A DNA stretch of 64,000 bases from the NCBI GenBank assembly GCA_036346225.1, contig JARFIW010000108.1, positions 5,536,501-5,600,500 of the forward strand, in the 5' to 3' direction. Shown here piece after piece: positions 23,095 through 33,276 of this stretch. The notes below the pieces were generated by a model. It did not search any database. It was not told the DNA's origin and saw nothing but the letters and a program-made list of their open reading frames with translations. The translations under genes and the position numbers were made by a program. The first letter of the stretch is position 1. Each line of letters starts with the position of its first letter. This stretch comes from Platerodrilus igneus (taxonomy: Eukaryota > Arthropoda > Insecta > Coleoptera > Lycidae).

Positions 23095-23419
23095 CGTTTC
23101 CAGTAGTCAAACCATTTAATCTGACTTGTTTTGAGTCTTGAGCAAATTGGCGAATTTGAAATTCCACTTGAAAAGTACACAATTTCTTCCAATCAAAGTA
23201 AGAGAATGTTATCGTAGAATCAGCACACATACCACTACAGCAAATAACTTGGATGGCAGGTTGAAGACCACCATATAAATCAAAACCAACTTCTATTATA
23301 TGGTGGTGATGATTTGGAGGAAATTCGCCTAACCTATAGGTTGTCTTACCAAGTAGTTGGTTGATATTTAATTGTGGTACTCGCACATCACTTGTAACGT
23401 CAACACAAGAAAAATCCAT
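23036..23419 (-). CDS. Gene A, upstream reading frame (unknown protein), left arm
   Basis: 127 codons from an ATG at 23419, downstream of a TATA-like box at 23490-23498, which supports this start. It is unrecognised. Visible features are a polar N-terminus, FPPNHHHHIIEVGFDLYGGL, and a TITFSYFDWKKL segment of alternating hydrophobic residues followed by an amphipathic helix. The layout is vaguely like small single-strand-DNA-binding or PC4-like folds, but that is a guess. It ends AEHSL then TAA, immediately at the point where the +1 frame continues. The right-arm copy (from 36812) has an in-frame TGA near 36847 and a TAA near 37082, so only the left arm keeps this frame open. Confidence 0.55.
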   Translation of the reverse strand: MDFSCVDVTSDVRVPQLNINQLLGKTTYRLGEFPPNHHHHIIEVGFDLYGGLQPAIQVICCSGMCADSTITFSYFDWKKLCTFQVEFQIRQFAQDSKQVRLNGLTTGNDVVDIQLDQDFKIAAEHSL

Positions 23420-23489
23420 CTTTAACTTATAATTTTAATCAAACTCGACGATACTTTGACGACTAATGCACTGGAACATGGCTCTCTCG

Positions 23490-23498
23490 CCTTTTATG
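23490..23498 (-). promoter_or_regulatory. TATA-like box of gene A, left arm
   Basis: CATAAAAGG on the minus strand lies about 70 bp upstream of the gene A ATG. A TTAGTCGTC initiator-like sequence follows about 30 bp downstream. The same arrangement is kept in the right arm (36733-36741). Confidence 0.5.
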
Positions 23499-24105
23499 CC
23501 AATGGTCGAGCGTGCGCAGCTCCTTATTATGTTAGTTGGCGTTATATGCAAGTCTTGACTGGAAAAATGACGCGTATAATTGTTTTATAGTGGGTTTTAC
23601 CTGTATGTATTTAACCACCAACACCATTTTTAGAATTATTAAACAAAATTACTCTTAGCAGTATTTTTAATATACCGTCGTGTAAGATTTCAATTATTAT
23701 TGTGTTTTTCCTCAGGTTCTCAAATCCTTCGGAATTTTTTTCAAATCGAATGACCCCTTACTGATTTGCAAATTAACCTTTTGCAAGCACCGTATAAAAT
23801 TCACCTTTAATCTATTTTTAAACAGTATCGCTCTGTCTTTTGAGATAAACCCATGGTGTAACCTATAAAATTAGTATAGAATATTCCTGGCGAATTGAAA
23901 TTAATTATCACGTCTTTTAAAATTAGTTCCAACAAAGACCTGTATATATTGTATTAATATTCAAAAACCTATCAGCAAAACACCTTTGCATTTTTATTTA
24001 GATTTAGCTCGATAATAGAGTTAAACTCCAAAAATATTTATTAGTAGGTAGAATTGTTAAAATTTTCAATTAGTGAATCCACATACAAATGATTAAACCA
24101 AAAGG

Positions 24106-24109
<4 letters not shown>

Positions 24110-24157
<48 letters not shown>
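24110..24157. repeat. (TA)n microsatellite, left part, split by an LTR
   Basis: TA run between genes A and B. It continues at 26249-26290 on the other side of the inserted LTR. The uninterrupted homologue in the right arm is 36097-36124, and in the third copy 52605-52652. Confidence 0.85.
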
Positions 24158-24159
<2 letters not shown>

Positions 24160-26243
24160 CTGATATTTATACGAGGGTAGAAATTTAAATAATCGCATCA
24201 AATAATTTTAATCACCGTGTAGAAGCTTTGGGAAAAGGTACGCGTTATTAAAAAAAAACCGTGAAGCATAAAAATTCATTCGTTTTATTAAAAATAAGAG
24301 ATTTAAATTATTTATAAGACGCTTTATATAAAAGGAAGCAGTATTAGAAAACTTTACGTGTAATTTAATTATTCCTAGTAAAGAAACAAAGAGAAATTAC
24401 GTGCAAAATTTATATTAATTAACCCTATTTTAAGTAACCGGTATTAAACAAAATGTACTGATAATAATTGAATATTTAATTAGGATTCACTAAAAATTAA
24501 AGGGTATTATTTTAATTGGAGTTAATTGAACCGTTAGTAACAGACAATATCTATAAAAACTTGTAAAAACCCAATAAAATACCATGAAATAAAGCTCTGA
24601 GAATTAATAGTATGTTTGAACACCTGAGAATTTTGGAGAAACCGTAGCTTAATAGGTACGAGAAATGCTAAAGGTGGGTTATTTCACAAGTCCACATGGA
24701 CTGAAATAATCGATAATAAAGAATATCAATTTGCACCAATAAGAACAGGGTAGATAGAGACAGATAATATGCGCAAGACCGAGACACATATAGTAAAAGG
24801 CGTGAGTGGAGCAACGTCATTGGGTTGCGCTTGGGTGAAAATAAAAGGCAAAATTGAGAGGTAAAAATAACATTTCTGTATAAAATTCAATTAGTTATTT
24901 CCAGAAGTTGCAAGCCGTGTCGAAATTTCTGAGATGTAACTGGTGCGAGTGCAAATTTCGTAAAAATCGCATGCCGGGCTGCGGAATGGGAACCTAGCAT
25001 GCGAAATTCTTTAGAATTGTCCGTTTTGGGGAACAGACCGACAGACAGGCTAACCGCTATATATACCGAGGTTAATATGAACAAGCTCTCTTAGATTTTC
25101 GACTTGATTCAATGCGTTAAACAGTGCTTTTTAGTGTTCCGATTTTGATTAAATAATTTAAACAGTTTGCTCGTATATTTTGGTGATTTAAAAACAGTTT
25201 GTTCTTTACGTGCTACAATGAGTGTACTTTAGTGCACTTAGAAAAGAAGATACAAGGTAATAAAGTTTAGTATCACAGTACCAATTAGTCTAATTTGCAA
25301 CGACAAATGAATACACAAAAGTAGGCAGTTTTGGCGTATATTGGTGAAAAGAGCATGAATTTTTTTGCTATTTTTCGGGGGTGTTAATAATTAAATGGTT
25401 CATAAACATGACTGGGTCCACTAAACAAGGTTCAGATATACACAGATGAGTTCCGGAAAAGCCCTGAAACAACTTTAGATGAATGGTGGTGGAGAAATTT
25501 TAAAAGCGTTGATAATCAGAAGCCGTAAATATAACCCAGTTGGAATGGTGTGATTAACAAAGGGCGAGTACATTGAAGCTACGAGTGCAGTAACCTTCAG
25601 GTAAATTATATTATTTTGTTTGAACTTTGATGTTTTCGTGTGTGTTGAATAACTTTATAATTGATTTACTTAAAATGGACAGTAATGAAGTTGTACTAAC
25701 AACAAATTTTTAATTATAAGGTGAGATTTTCTTGTTTAAGTCGAAAGGAGTATTTAGTATTTATGTTCTGGATTATGATGAAAATTTGGGTATGTCTTTG
25801 AGCTCAATTAGACGAACCTGGTTAATTAACGTAAAGGGGTGGTAGATGCTCCCTTTGTACTCAGACTCAGGTCTGCATATATTGTTATATTAATTAGGAG
25901 GCATCCTACAAGGACTTTAATTTTGGATGCACATTAAAATGATAACAAATTTAAATCTTGAAATTTTCTGATACTGAAATTTATGCTGAATTTTTAATTT
26001 TGAAATTTTAATGTATTGTGAATATTGATGTAAATAGAGTTAACGTTGATGTTTGTGGTAGGAATGTGTTTGTTTTTTTTATGAATGAGGATGAAGGTTT
26101 ATCTAGGGGAGCAGCCGAGGCGATGAACAGAAGAAAGTCAATGGACCAACACAGTTAAGGTAATGAATAGCTTTTTGTAGGATTCACAGCATTCTTGACG
26201 CCCAATTCGTGAGGCTCGATTCTAATTAATAGAGGTTTCACAG

Positions 26244-26248
<5 letters not shown>
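24158..26248 (+). mobile_element. Gypsy-3-type LTR remnant (LTR + primer-binding site + LTR tip) inside (TA)n
   Basis: The sequence from 24158 to about 26195 is colinear with the Gypsy-3 5' LTR (59772-61905). It starts with the TTACTGATATTTA-like end and finishes TTCACAGCATTC. It is followed by a degraded primer-binding site (GACGCCCAATTCGTGAGGCT, about 26197-26216). A short second LTR tip follows (AGAGGTTTCACAGCATTC, 26231-26248), and then the TA repeat resumes. The right arm lacks this insertion. No coding sequence is present. Confidence 0.8.

Positions 26249-26290
<42 letters not shown>
26249..26290. repeat. (TA)n microsatellite, right part
   Basis: Second half of the TA run interrupted by the LTR remnant. 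Confidence 0.85.
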
Positions 26291-26294
<4 letters not shown>

Positions 26295-26758
26295 TTCTGC
26301 ACGGTGAGCTAGATAGTGGTTCGGTCTATTTTAAATGTAGTTCAACATAAGACGTATATTCTAAATAAATTTAGTGAAATGTATGATCATTAGCCTTGCA
26401 TTGTCTTGTCGATGACGTCTGACTATTAATTTAATAAAAGCACTTTCAAATTATAGTTAATATCAGGAACACACATTCTATAATTTGATTTAAATAGGGT
26501 TAATGTAAGGAAATTATCTTATACTTTCTCTATGTACATAAATCGGGAAATGATACCAAAAGTTCATTTTAAGTTTATTTTTGTAAAACGTAAAGTCGTT
26601 TATAGTGGTAATTAATAGTAATACAATTTTCCGTCTTTGAAAATTTCGTGTGAGGACTATCGACAAAGAAGAGTAAGTCTTAGTTTGAATTTTGCAAACG
26701 TAGAAGAAATAATATTTACATGTATAATTCAAAACTGTTAATCAATAATTTTTCTAGA

Positions 26759-27589
26759 ATGAACATCTTAAGTATTGCGTGCAGTGTGTGCGAAAATGTT
26801 TTACTGGGATGCCATAAAAAACACAACGAAAAACATCGAGATGGTTTATTTTCAGGAGGAACTAAAATTACAGCCAATGAGTGGGAACAAATTAAGGATT
26901 TGTAAAACCAATCGACCGCAGCGCATAAAGAACGTATAAACGCCGCAATTCAGTTAGAACGAACCAAGTTGCTATTTGAAAAACCATACACCATAACAAA
27001 ATCTTCTTCCAAAATCATAATTGTAGGCCTGAACCCGTTCGACGATTACAAAATAATTTTTAGATTTGTTGACACCATTTCGCAGAGCGTACTTGATGTA
27101 TCCCTCAACGTATTTAGGAAGTTTATATCAAATCTTCCACACATTATACGCACTATGGAAGTTGGCATGCGAAATCAGATATGCAAATTCGACAACTTGC
27201 GTTTTTATTTAAATAAAATTGTTTAGTGAAGATGATGACATTTGATGGGAATTATATGATATTTACCAAAGGAACTTTAGAGCACTTTTGGGGTATCTCA
27301 GATCGTTCTCAACCATGCTAATACTTTAAAAGAACTAACGGAAAAGGGTACTCTAATATAGATCTGTTTCTGTTAGATGTCGCAATGGAAAGATATAATA
27401 GGAATGATGTCTTACAGAATCTCGCACATGATGTAATTAAAAGCAAATACAGTAATAGTGATATTGGAGTCATATTATAAATTTATAAGAACCTACCCAA
27501 GATTGTTTGAAAACAGTATTTGTAAACAAGTTGAGTATATGGAAGAATACAACAGGTTTCCATTCCACGCATTTACGAGCGATGTTTAA
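26759..27589 (+). pseudogene. Gene B (unknown protein), left-arm copy, frameshifted
   Basis: Start ATG at 26759 follows a likely 5'-UTR intron: a GTAAGT donor at about 26671 and a TTTCTAG acceptor at 26751-26757. The frame begins MNILSIACSVCENV, with a CxxC pair, and is then broken near 26810, 26900, 27225, 27290 and 27475 by single-base changes. The body LLFEKPYTITKSSSKIIIVG and VRN-type segments match the better copy on the right arm. No known family was recognised. Its position between gene A and gene C is the same in both arms, with gene A transcribed the other way. Confidence 0.6.
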
Positions 27590-27773
27590 ATTTTAAGCCA
27601 AAGACTGAAAATTTTGTAACACTATTAATTACACTTTTGTTTTCTTATACGTTTCTAAATTGTTGTATTTCAACTACAGATATTAATAGCTGTCAATAAA
27701 ATTATGTTATAGTTTTAAATAAAACGATTCTGATTAATAATTTTGTAAAACGTTTATAACACCCTTTTAAAAA

Positions 27774-27978
27774 ATAATACACATCGTACTGAGCACAGTT
27801 CAGATGGTGCATATATTCACTTTAATGTACATGGGTTGATTGAAAGACTGCAGTTGCTAGTTACTGTTGATTATCACAACCATCGAGATATGCATAACCT
27901 AAATGAAATTATCTCTATAATATCTAAACTTCGACAAAAAGGAATTATAGAATAGAACGACAACAAAGTTAGATGGGA
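27774..27978 (+). other. Possible upstream exon of gene C, left arm
   Basis: An open stretch reads HFNVHGLIERLQLLVTVDYH and then NLNEIISIISKLRQKGIIE before a TAG, followed by a GGTAAAT donor-like site. The right arm (33050-33240, minus) retains the same reading and the same TAG. If it is an exon of gene C, the stop must be avoided by splicing; otherwise this is a separate short frame. Confidence 0.3.
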
Positions 27979-28037
27979 GGTAAATATTTATACATATTTT
28001 TCGAAATTGTAAAATTGGAATAGTCTGCATTTGCATT

Positions 28038-28499
28038 TTGATACGTAAACATCGTAATAAAAATGCGCGGGGAAAGAGAATTATATCTTTAGATGCTATA
28101 AAAATTTTAGAAGAAGTTGTCAAGGAGATGAAAAAAAGTTTATCAAACAATTCAACTAGCCAACATTTGAATGGTATGTCTAATGAATCTCTGGCAAATA
28201 CTAAAATAGTGCAAGATAAACCTACACATGATAATGTTGATGCGAAAGATCAGAACATAGACTCCAAGTCAGACGTTTCTGACAGAAAAAGAAAGAGACA
28301 ACTTAAATCGTATACTAAAGAGGATTTAAATAAAGCCCTTGACGAAATAAACAAAGGATGGATTACTGGTTCAGAAGCATCCGAAATCTACAATGTTCCA
28401 AAAGCTACACTCTATACGAAACTCAGATCAAACGAAAATCGTGTGCAAAATTTGGATATGTATACTACACATTTGACAATTAAAAGGAGGAAAAAGTGA
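28038..28499 (+). CDS. Gene C: pipsqueak-type helix-turn-helix protein, left arm
   Basis: An open frame of 153 codons with no ATG near its 5' end (it opens at TTG and reads IRKHRNKNARGKRIISLDAI). It is probably a 3' exon whose acceptor lies near 28023. The C-terminal third holds a basic run (RKRKRQLKSY) and a HTH_psq domain: YTKEDLNKALDEINKGW followed by TGSEASEIYNVPKATLYTKL. This is the standard spacing of pipsqueak-type DNA-binding helices found in insect BTB-psq factors and some transposases. The middle is Ser/Asn/Asp-rich and probably disordered. It ends in RRKK, a possible nuclear-localisation signal. It probably binds DNA in the nucleus, perhaps the element's own ends. The right-arm copy (32545-33000) is frameshifted. 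Confidence 0.65.
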   Translation: MIRKHRNKNARGKRIISLDAIKILEEVVKEMKKSLSNNSTSQHLNGMSNESLANTKIVQDKPTHDNVDAKDQNIDSKSDVSDRKRKRQLKSYTKEDLNKALDEINKGWITGSEASEIYNVPKATLYTKLRSNENRVQNLDMYTTHLTIKRRKK

Positions 28500-29440
28500 C
28501 TTTTTGTGTGTGTATTAGTTTTAATGAATAAAAATATATTTCTATGTGAAGTGTACCTGTTAAGTATTTGAATTGAAATATAAATATTGTTTCAAACGTT
28601 TTGGTTTTATTTATATATTGGTATTGTTAGGATAAAATTAAAAGCAGTAGCAGAATTTTGGTTTATGTAATATCATAGGTCGAAAAAAAATTTTAAACTG
28701 GTATGTTTCAAACACGCAGTTGTACTCATTTCTATTAAAATTAAATGTAGCGCTTTTTGTTATAATTTTTCAAAGAACTTAGAACCCATTTCAGTTGCGT
28801 GGACATTTGAAAAATTAAACAATATTCGGATATGTACCATTGTACCCGATTTGTGGCACGCACGAGACAACCGGTATGGAATGTATTCTATGAACTTGCC
28901 ACGCGCAATATAGACATGGGTGGATGCCAGGGGTGTGCACAAATTACGAGTTAGAGGTCTTGGTATAAAATTTCCAGTTTTATGTTAAAATTAAAAGTCA
29001 GAACTAAAAATTTTACCAAGCCCCAAAATATTCAAAATCTTAGTTACAAAATGTATTCGCTCTGTTGTTCCAGACACCTCAACTTCATTCACTAATTGTA
29101 TGACATATAATTTCGATACTACATTAATTGCGGTTATGATGACAGGACATATGTTACACCGCCATATCGCGTACATTCTCTTGATTAGGAACAGTTTTGC
29201 TATCGTTTTTATCCGATCTAGGTCATTAAAAGATCTAGGTCGGATTAAAACCGATCTAGGTCATTAAATACCTAGGTCGGAGGAGAACACTCCATATGGG
29301 GAATTTCATTTCTGATGGAGGTAAATTCAAGGAACTTTGCCATTAATACAACAACTAGACCTAGATCCGATTATGCACATAAAGAAATAGTTTAATATTG
29401 AAACGTATTATTTTTTCTTATCCAAAAAGGTCAATTCTTT
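28500..29440. other. Left arm, non-coding inner part
   Basis: This stretch is mirrored at about 31650-32540. It contains AT-rich DNA, a CGCG-rich patch with CACGAGACAACCGG (28860), and a tract of GATCTAGGTC/CCGATC repeats at 29210-29290 whose right-arm counterpart (31750-31830) has diverged in copy number. No gene was recognised; frames such as 28760-28942 are not supported. Confidence 0.5.
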
Positions 29441-29449
29441 CCTAAATTG

Positions 29450-31040
29450 ACAACTATTTTCTTAATACATACATCTGACTTAGGTTGGGGTCAGCAAAAC
29501 AAAGTCTTCCGACGAAAGGGGTTATTTGGGAAGCATGAGCAATGGGGTAAGTCGAAATCTATGGATTACATTAACAAAAACAAACAGGCGCCACCAAGTC
29601 CAAATTGATTTATTTTACAAGCTATTTTTTTAAGGGGGACTTGGAGACCCAAAAAAAGAGATTTCGTTGAACACAAATTGTCTTAACAGAAAAACGCTGT
29701 TCCTGTAAGAAAGAATAATAATTAAGTCCCATAAAAATAACACTATTTGGTCCCTCAAGTATACCTAAAAGTATAGAGAATATTTTTGCATAATGGGATC
29801 ATAAAATTTTAGTTCTTATTGCTTTTTGTTTACCAAGTCTGATCAGACAGATCAGAAAAAAACTTTAAATGAAGAATATTAATTTACTAATAAGAATTTT
29901 CTTGGTTTCAGTAAATAAAGTATCATTGTAATTAAAAAAAATAAAAATTTGAAGACTTAAAACTGGTAGTAAAGGTTATCAACTAATCCTTACCAAATAT
30001 TTTATAATTTATAACTAAAAAATGCTAGAGTTTCTTTATAACCCAATCAGATCTTGTGAGTCATTTACAAATGAATATACGAAATTTTCTTTTAGGTTAA
30101 CAAACTTAAATTTAGTTTGAAGTCAAAATAATCACCAAGATATTTTAATGTTATAATAGTGGTTGTACTAAAATGCTAAAATTGTTAGTTAATTGGACAA
30201 TAGTGAACAAACAAACAGGTGATATAATAGCAGCTGTTAAATTACGTTGAAGCCACGTGTGATCACGTATTTAAACTAAGTGAAAGCAAATTTAATACGG
30301 GGAAAACCAGCTTATTTACAGGTAAACTGAATAAAATTTTGTACGTCTAACAAACAATGAAATAATGTACCAGAAGGAAAGTATAAATCCTTAATTCTAT
30401 TACGAACCCAAGAGCAGCAGTTGTTTGATGTAATGGAAATTACCCCAGCGCAACACAAAATTATACTTGCTTTCCATGCTTTAACACAGGTGTAGGAGCA
30501 AAGCGGGTTCCTTACTTGGATCACGGCAGCATTACTTTGTAACGTAACTTCCGTTGTCTAATTTATTTTAAAATAATTTTTCATTGCGTAGCCAACAAAT
30601 TAAGCTTTCTAAATTGTAACCAAAATTGTTGTCTCAAATTTTACAGTTGCGATTTTCACGGGGGAAATACGTTATCCATGCAGTTTTAATTTCTCGTTGG
30701 GATTTCAAATGTGTTAGTTCAAATGGTCGTTGCGAGTTCAAATGGGTCGTTCGGTTACTCAGGAAGTGTTTAAAACATAGAGCGACTCAGGTCACCGCCA
30801 TTCTCAGAATGCATCTTGACGCTACTTTTAACTATCGACGAGTGCGGTTTTCTTGTATGGTAGGTTCCAAGTTCTCGAACCTCTCACGCGCGCCATGGCT
30901 GTGAAATTACACCGAACTCGGAAACAACCGACTAATAATCCTTGATATTATAAACTATAAAAGTTTGATTGTTACTTAATATTTATTTTAATTAATGGTA
31001 TTTTACATTCATTGTACGTTTAATGAATGGATTCTCCTAG
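29450..31040 (-). mobile_element. LTR-B family copy (diverged) near the palindrome centre, left arm
   Basis: Colinear with the complete LTR-B at 43340-44893. It shares GGGGTAAGTCGAAATCT, GGCGCCACCAAGTCC (about 29588), GACTTGGAGACCC and CTGTTCCTGTAAGAAA, then weaker matches down to the AATAATCC region near 30930. The right arm has nothing at the mirrored point (about 31640), so this is a later insertion. Frames inside (30312-30524, 30626-30904) are not genes. Confidence 0.65.
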
Positions 31041-31224
31041 CAAAAAAAAGTTAAATATTTTAAACAAAAGTTTTTTTTAGTTTTAATGAATAAAATATTT
31101 TTGTGTTATTGTTTCAGTCCAGGTTGGATGTGGGGGGGAAAGGTTTGTCCGGAGTTGGTTTGTGGTTTTATAAAAGAAAAATTGATAGGTTAGGTGTTTT
31201 AGAGTTTTCTTTAAAACCCCAACA

Positions 31225-31440
31225 TAATCGCTTTTAATGAGTCCCACATTTTTTAATGGAAAAACTCAAAAAAGCGATTAGTGTTAATTTTTTAATGAGA
31301 AAACTCAAAAAGAATTAGTGCTAATGGGTTTTTAAAAGAAAACCCATTAAAAAGCAATTAGTGCTATTGGGTTTTAATGAAAAACTCATTAAACAGCGAT
31401 TAGTGCTAATGGGGTTTTAATGAGAAAACTCACAAAACAG
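31225..31440. repeat. Minisatellite at the centre of the palindrome
   Basis: Four to five imperfect units of about 45 bp built from AATGAGAAAACTCA, GCGATTAGTGCTAATGGG and TTTTT. The flanks at 31080-31200 and 31445-31570 are inverted copies of each other (GGTTGGATGTGG, TTGTCCGGAGTT, ATGAATAAA), so the arms turn around here. Confidence 0.75.
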
Positions 31441-32544
31441 CCTAATTCAATTTTTACTTTATCTAACCTAAGTCACAAACCCAGCTAACCTAGTAACTCC
31501 GGACAACACTAGCTAACCTTTGACAGCTCCACATCCAACCTAGGACAGATGCCAATAATAACATAGAAATATATTTTTATTCATTAAACTAATAAAATTG
31601 GTTGTTGGTATAACTTTGTGATATTGCAAAATATTAAACTATTTTTTATGGCATAATCGGATCAGGTCTAGTTGTGGGGTGTATTAATGGCAAAGTTCCT
31701 TGAATTTACCTCCATCAGAATAGTGAAATTGCCCCAAGGGTGAGAGTTTCCCCTAGGTCGAAATCCGACCAGATCGGATTTTAACCGACCCAGATCGGAT
31801 TTTAATCCGACCCGATCGGATAGCAAAACCGATAGCAAAACTGTTCCTAATCAAGAGAATGTACGGATATGGCGGTGTAACATATGTCCTGTCATCATAA
31901 CCGCAATTAATGTAGTATAATATTAGGGTATGTCATGCACATTATTAGTGAATGAAGTTGAGGTGTCCAACAGAGCGAATACATTTTCGTAACTACTTTA
32001 GATTTTGAATATTTTGGGGTTGTTTTTTAGTAGTTCTGACTTTTAATTTTAACATAAAACTGAAATTTTATACCCCTAACTCGTAATGTGTGTGCCACCC
32101 CTGCGCATGCGCACCCATGTCTAGCACCCTTGCGCGTGCGCAAGTTCATAGAATACATTCCATACCGGTTGTTCTCGTGCACACAAATCGGGTACAATCG
32201 GTACATATCCGAAGTATTGTTTAATTTTCAAATGTCCATGCAACTGAAATGGGTATCTAAGTTCTTATGAAAAGAATTATAACAAAGATACATTTAATTT
32301 TAATAGAAATGAGTACAACTGCGTGTTTGAAACATACCTTTAGTTTAAAATTTTTTTGTTCGACTTCTATGATATTACATAAACCAGGATTCTGCTACTG
32401 CTTGAGTAATTTATCCAACAATACCATTATATATAAATAAAACCAAAACGTTTGAAGCAATATTTATATTTCAATTCAAATACTTAACAGGTACACTTCC
32501 ATAGAAATATATTTTTATTCATTAAAACTTAACACACGCAAAAG

Positions 32545-33000
32545 TCATTTTCCTCCTTTTATTTGGCAAATGTGTAGTATACATATTTGCCAAATTTTAC
32601 ACGATTTTCGTTTGATCTGAGTTTCGTATAGAGTGTAGCTTTTGGAACATTGTAGATTTCGGATGCTTTAACCAGTAATCCATCCTTTGTTTATTTCGTC
32701 AATGGCTTTATTTAAATCCTCTTTAGTATATGATTTGTTGTCTTTCTTTTTACCAGAAACGTCTGACTTGGAGTCTATGTTCTGATCTTTCGCATCAACA
32801 TTATCATTGAGGTTTATCTTGCACTATTTTAGTATTTGCCAGAGATTCATTAGACATACCATTCAAATGTTGGCTAGTTGAATTGTTTGATAAACTTTTT
32901 TCATCTCCTTGACAACTTCTTCTAAAATTTTATAGCATCTAAAGATATAATTCTTTCCCGCTCATTTTTATTACGATGTTTACTTATCAAAATGTAAATG
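32545..33000 (-). pseudogene. Gene C (pipsqueak HTH), right-arm copy, broken
   Basis: Inverted counterpart of 28038-28499. The HTH region and Ser/Asn-rich segment are recognisable on the minus strand. Single-base indels near 32660, 32740, 32815 and 32905 break the frame. The probable upstream exon is mirrored at 33050-33240. Confidence 0.6.
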
Positions 33001-33276
33001 CAGACTATTCCAATTTTACAATTTCGAAAAATGTATAAATATTTACCTCCCATCTAACTTTGTTGTCGTTCTATTCTATAACCTTTTGTCGAAGTTTAGA
33101 TATTATAGAGATAATTTTTTAGGTTTATATCTCGATGGTTGTGATAATCAACAGTAAAGCAACTGCAGTCTTTCAATCAACCCATGTACATTAAAGTGAA
33201 TATATGCACCATCTGAACTGTGCTCGTACGATGTTATTATTTTTAAAAGGGTGTTATAAACGTTTTACAAAATTTA

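Noticed and set aside
24887..25084. Frames inside the Gypsy-3-type LTR (24887-25084, 60602-60787, 60251-60550)
   Set aside because: LTR sequence; the two LTR copies do not keep the same frames open.
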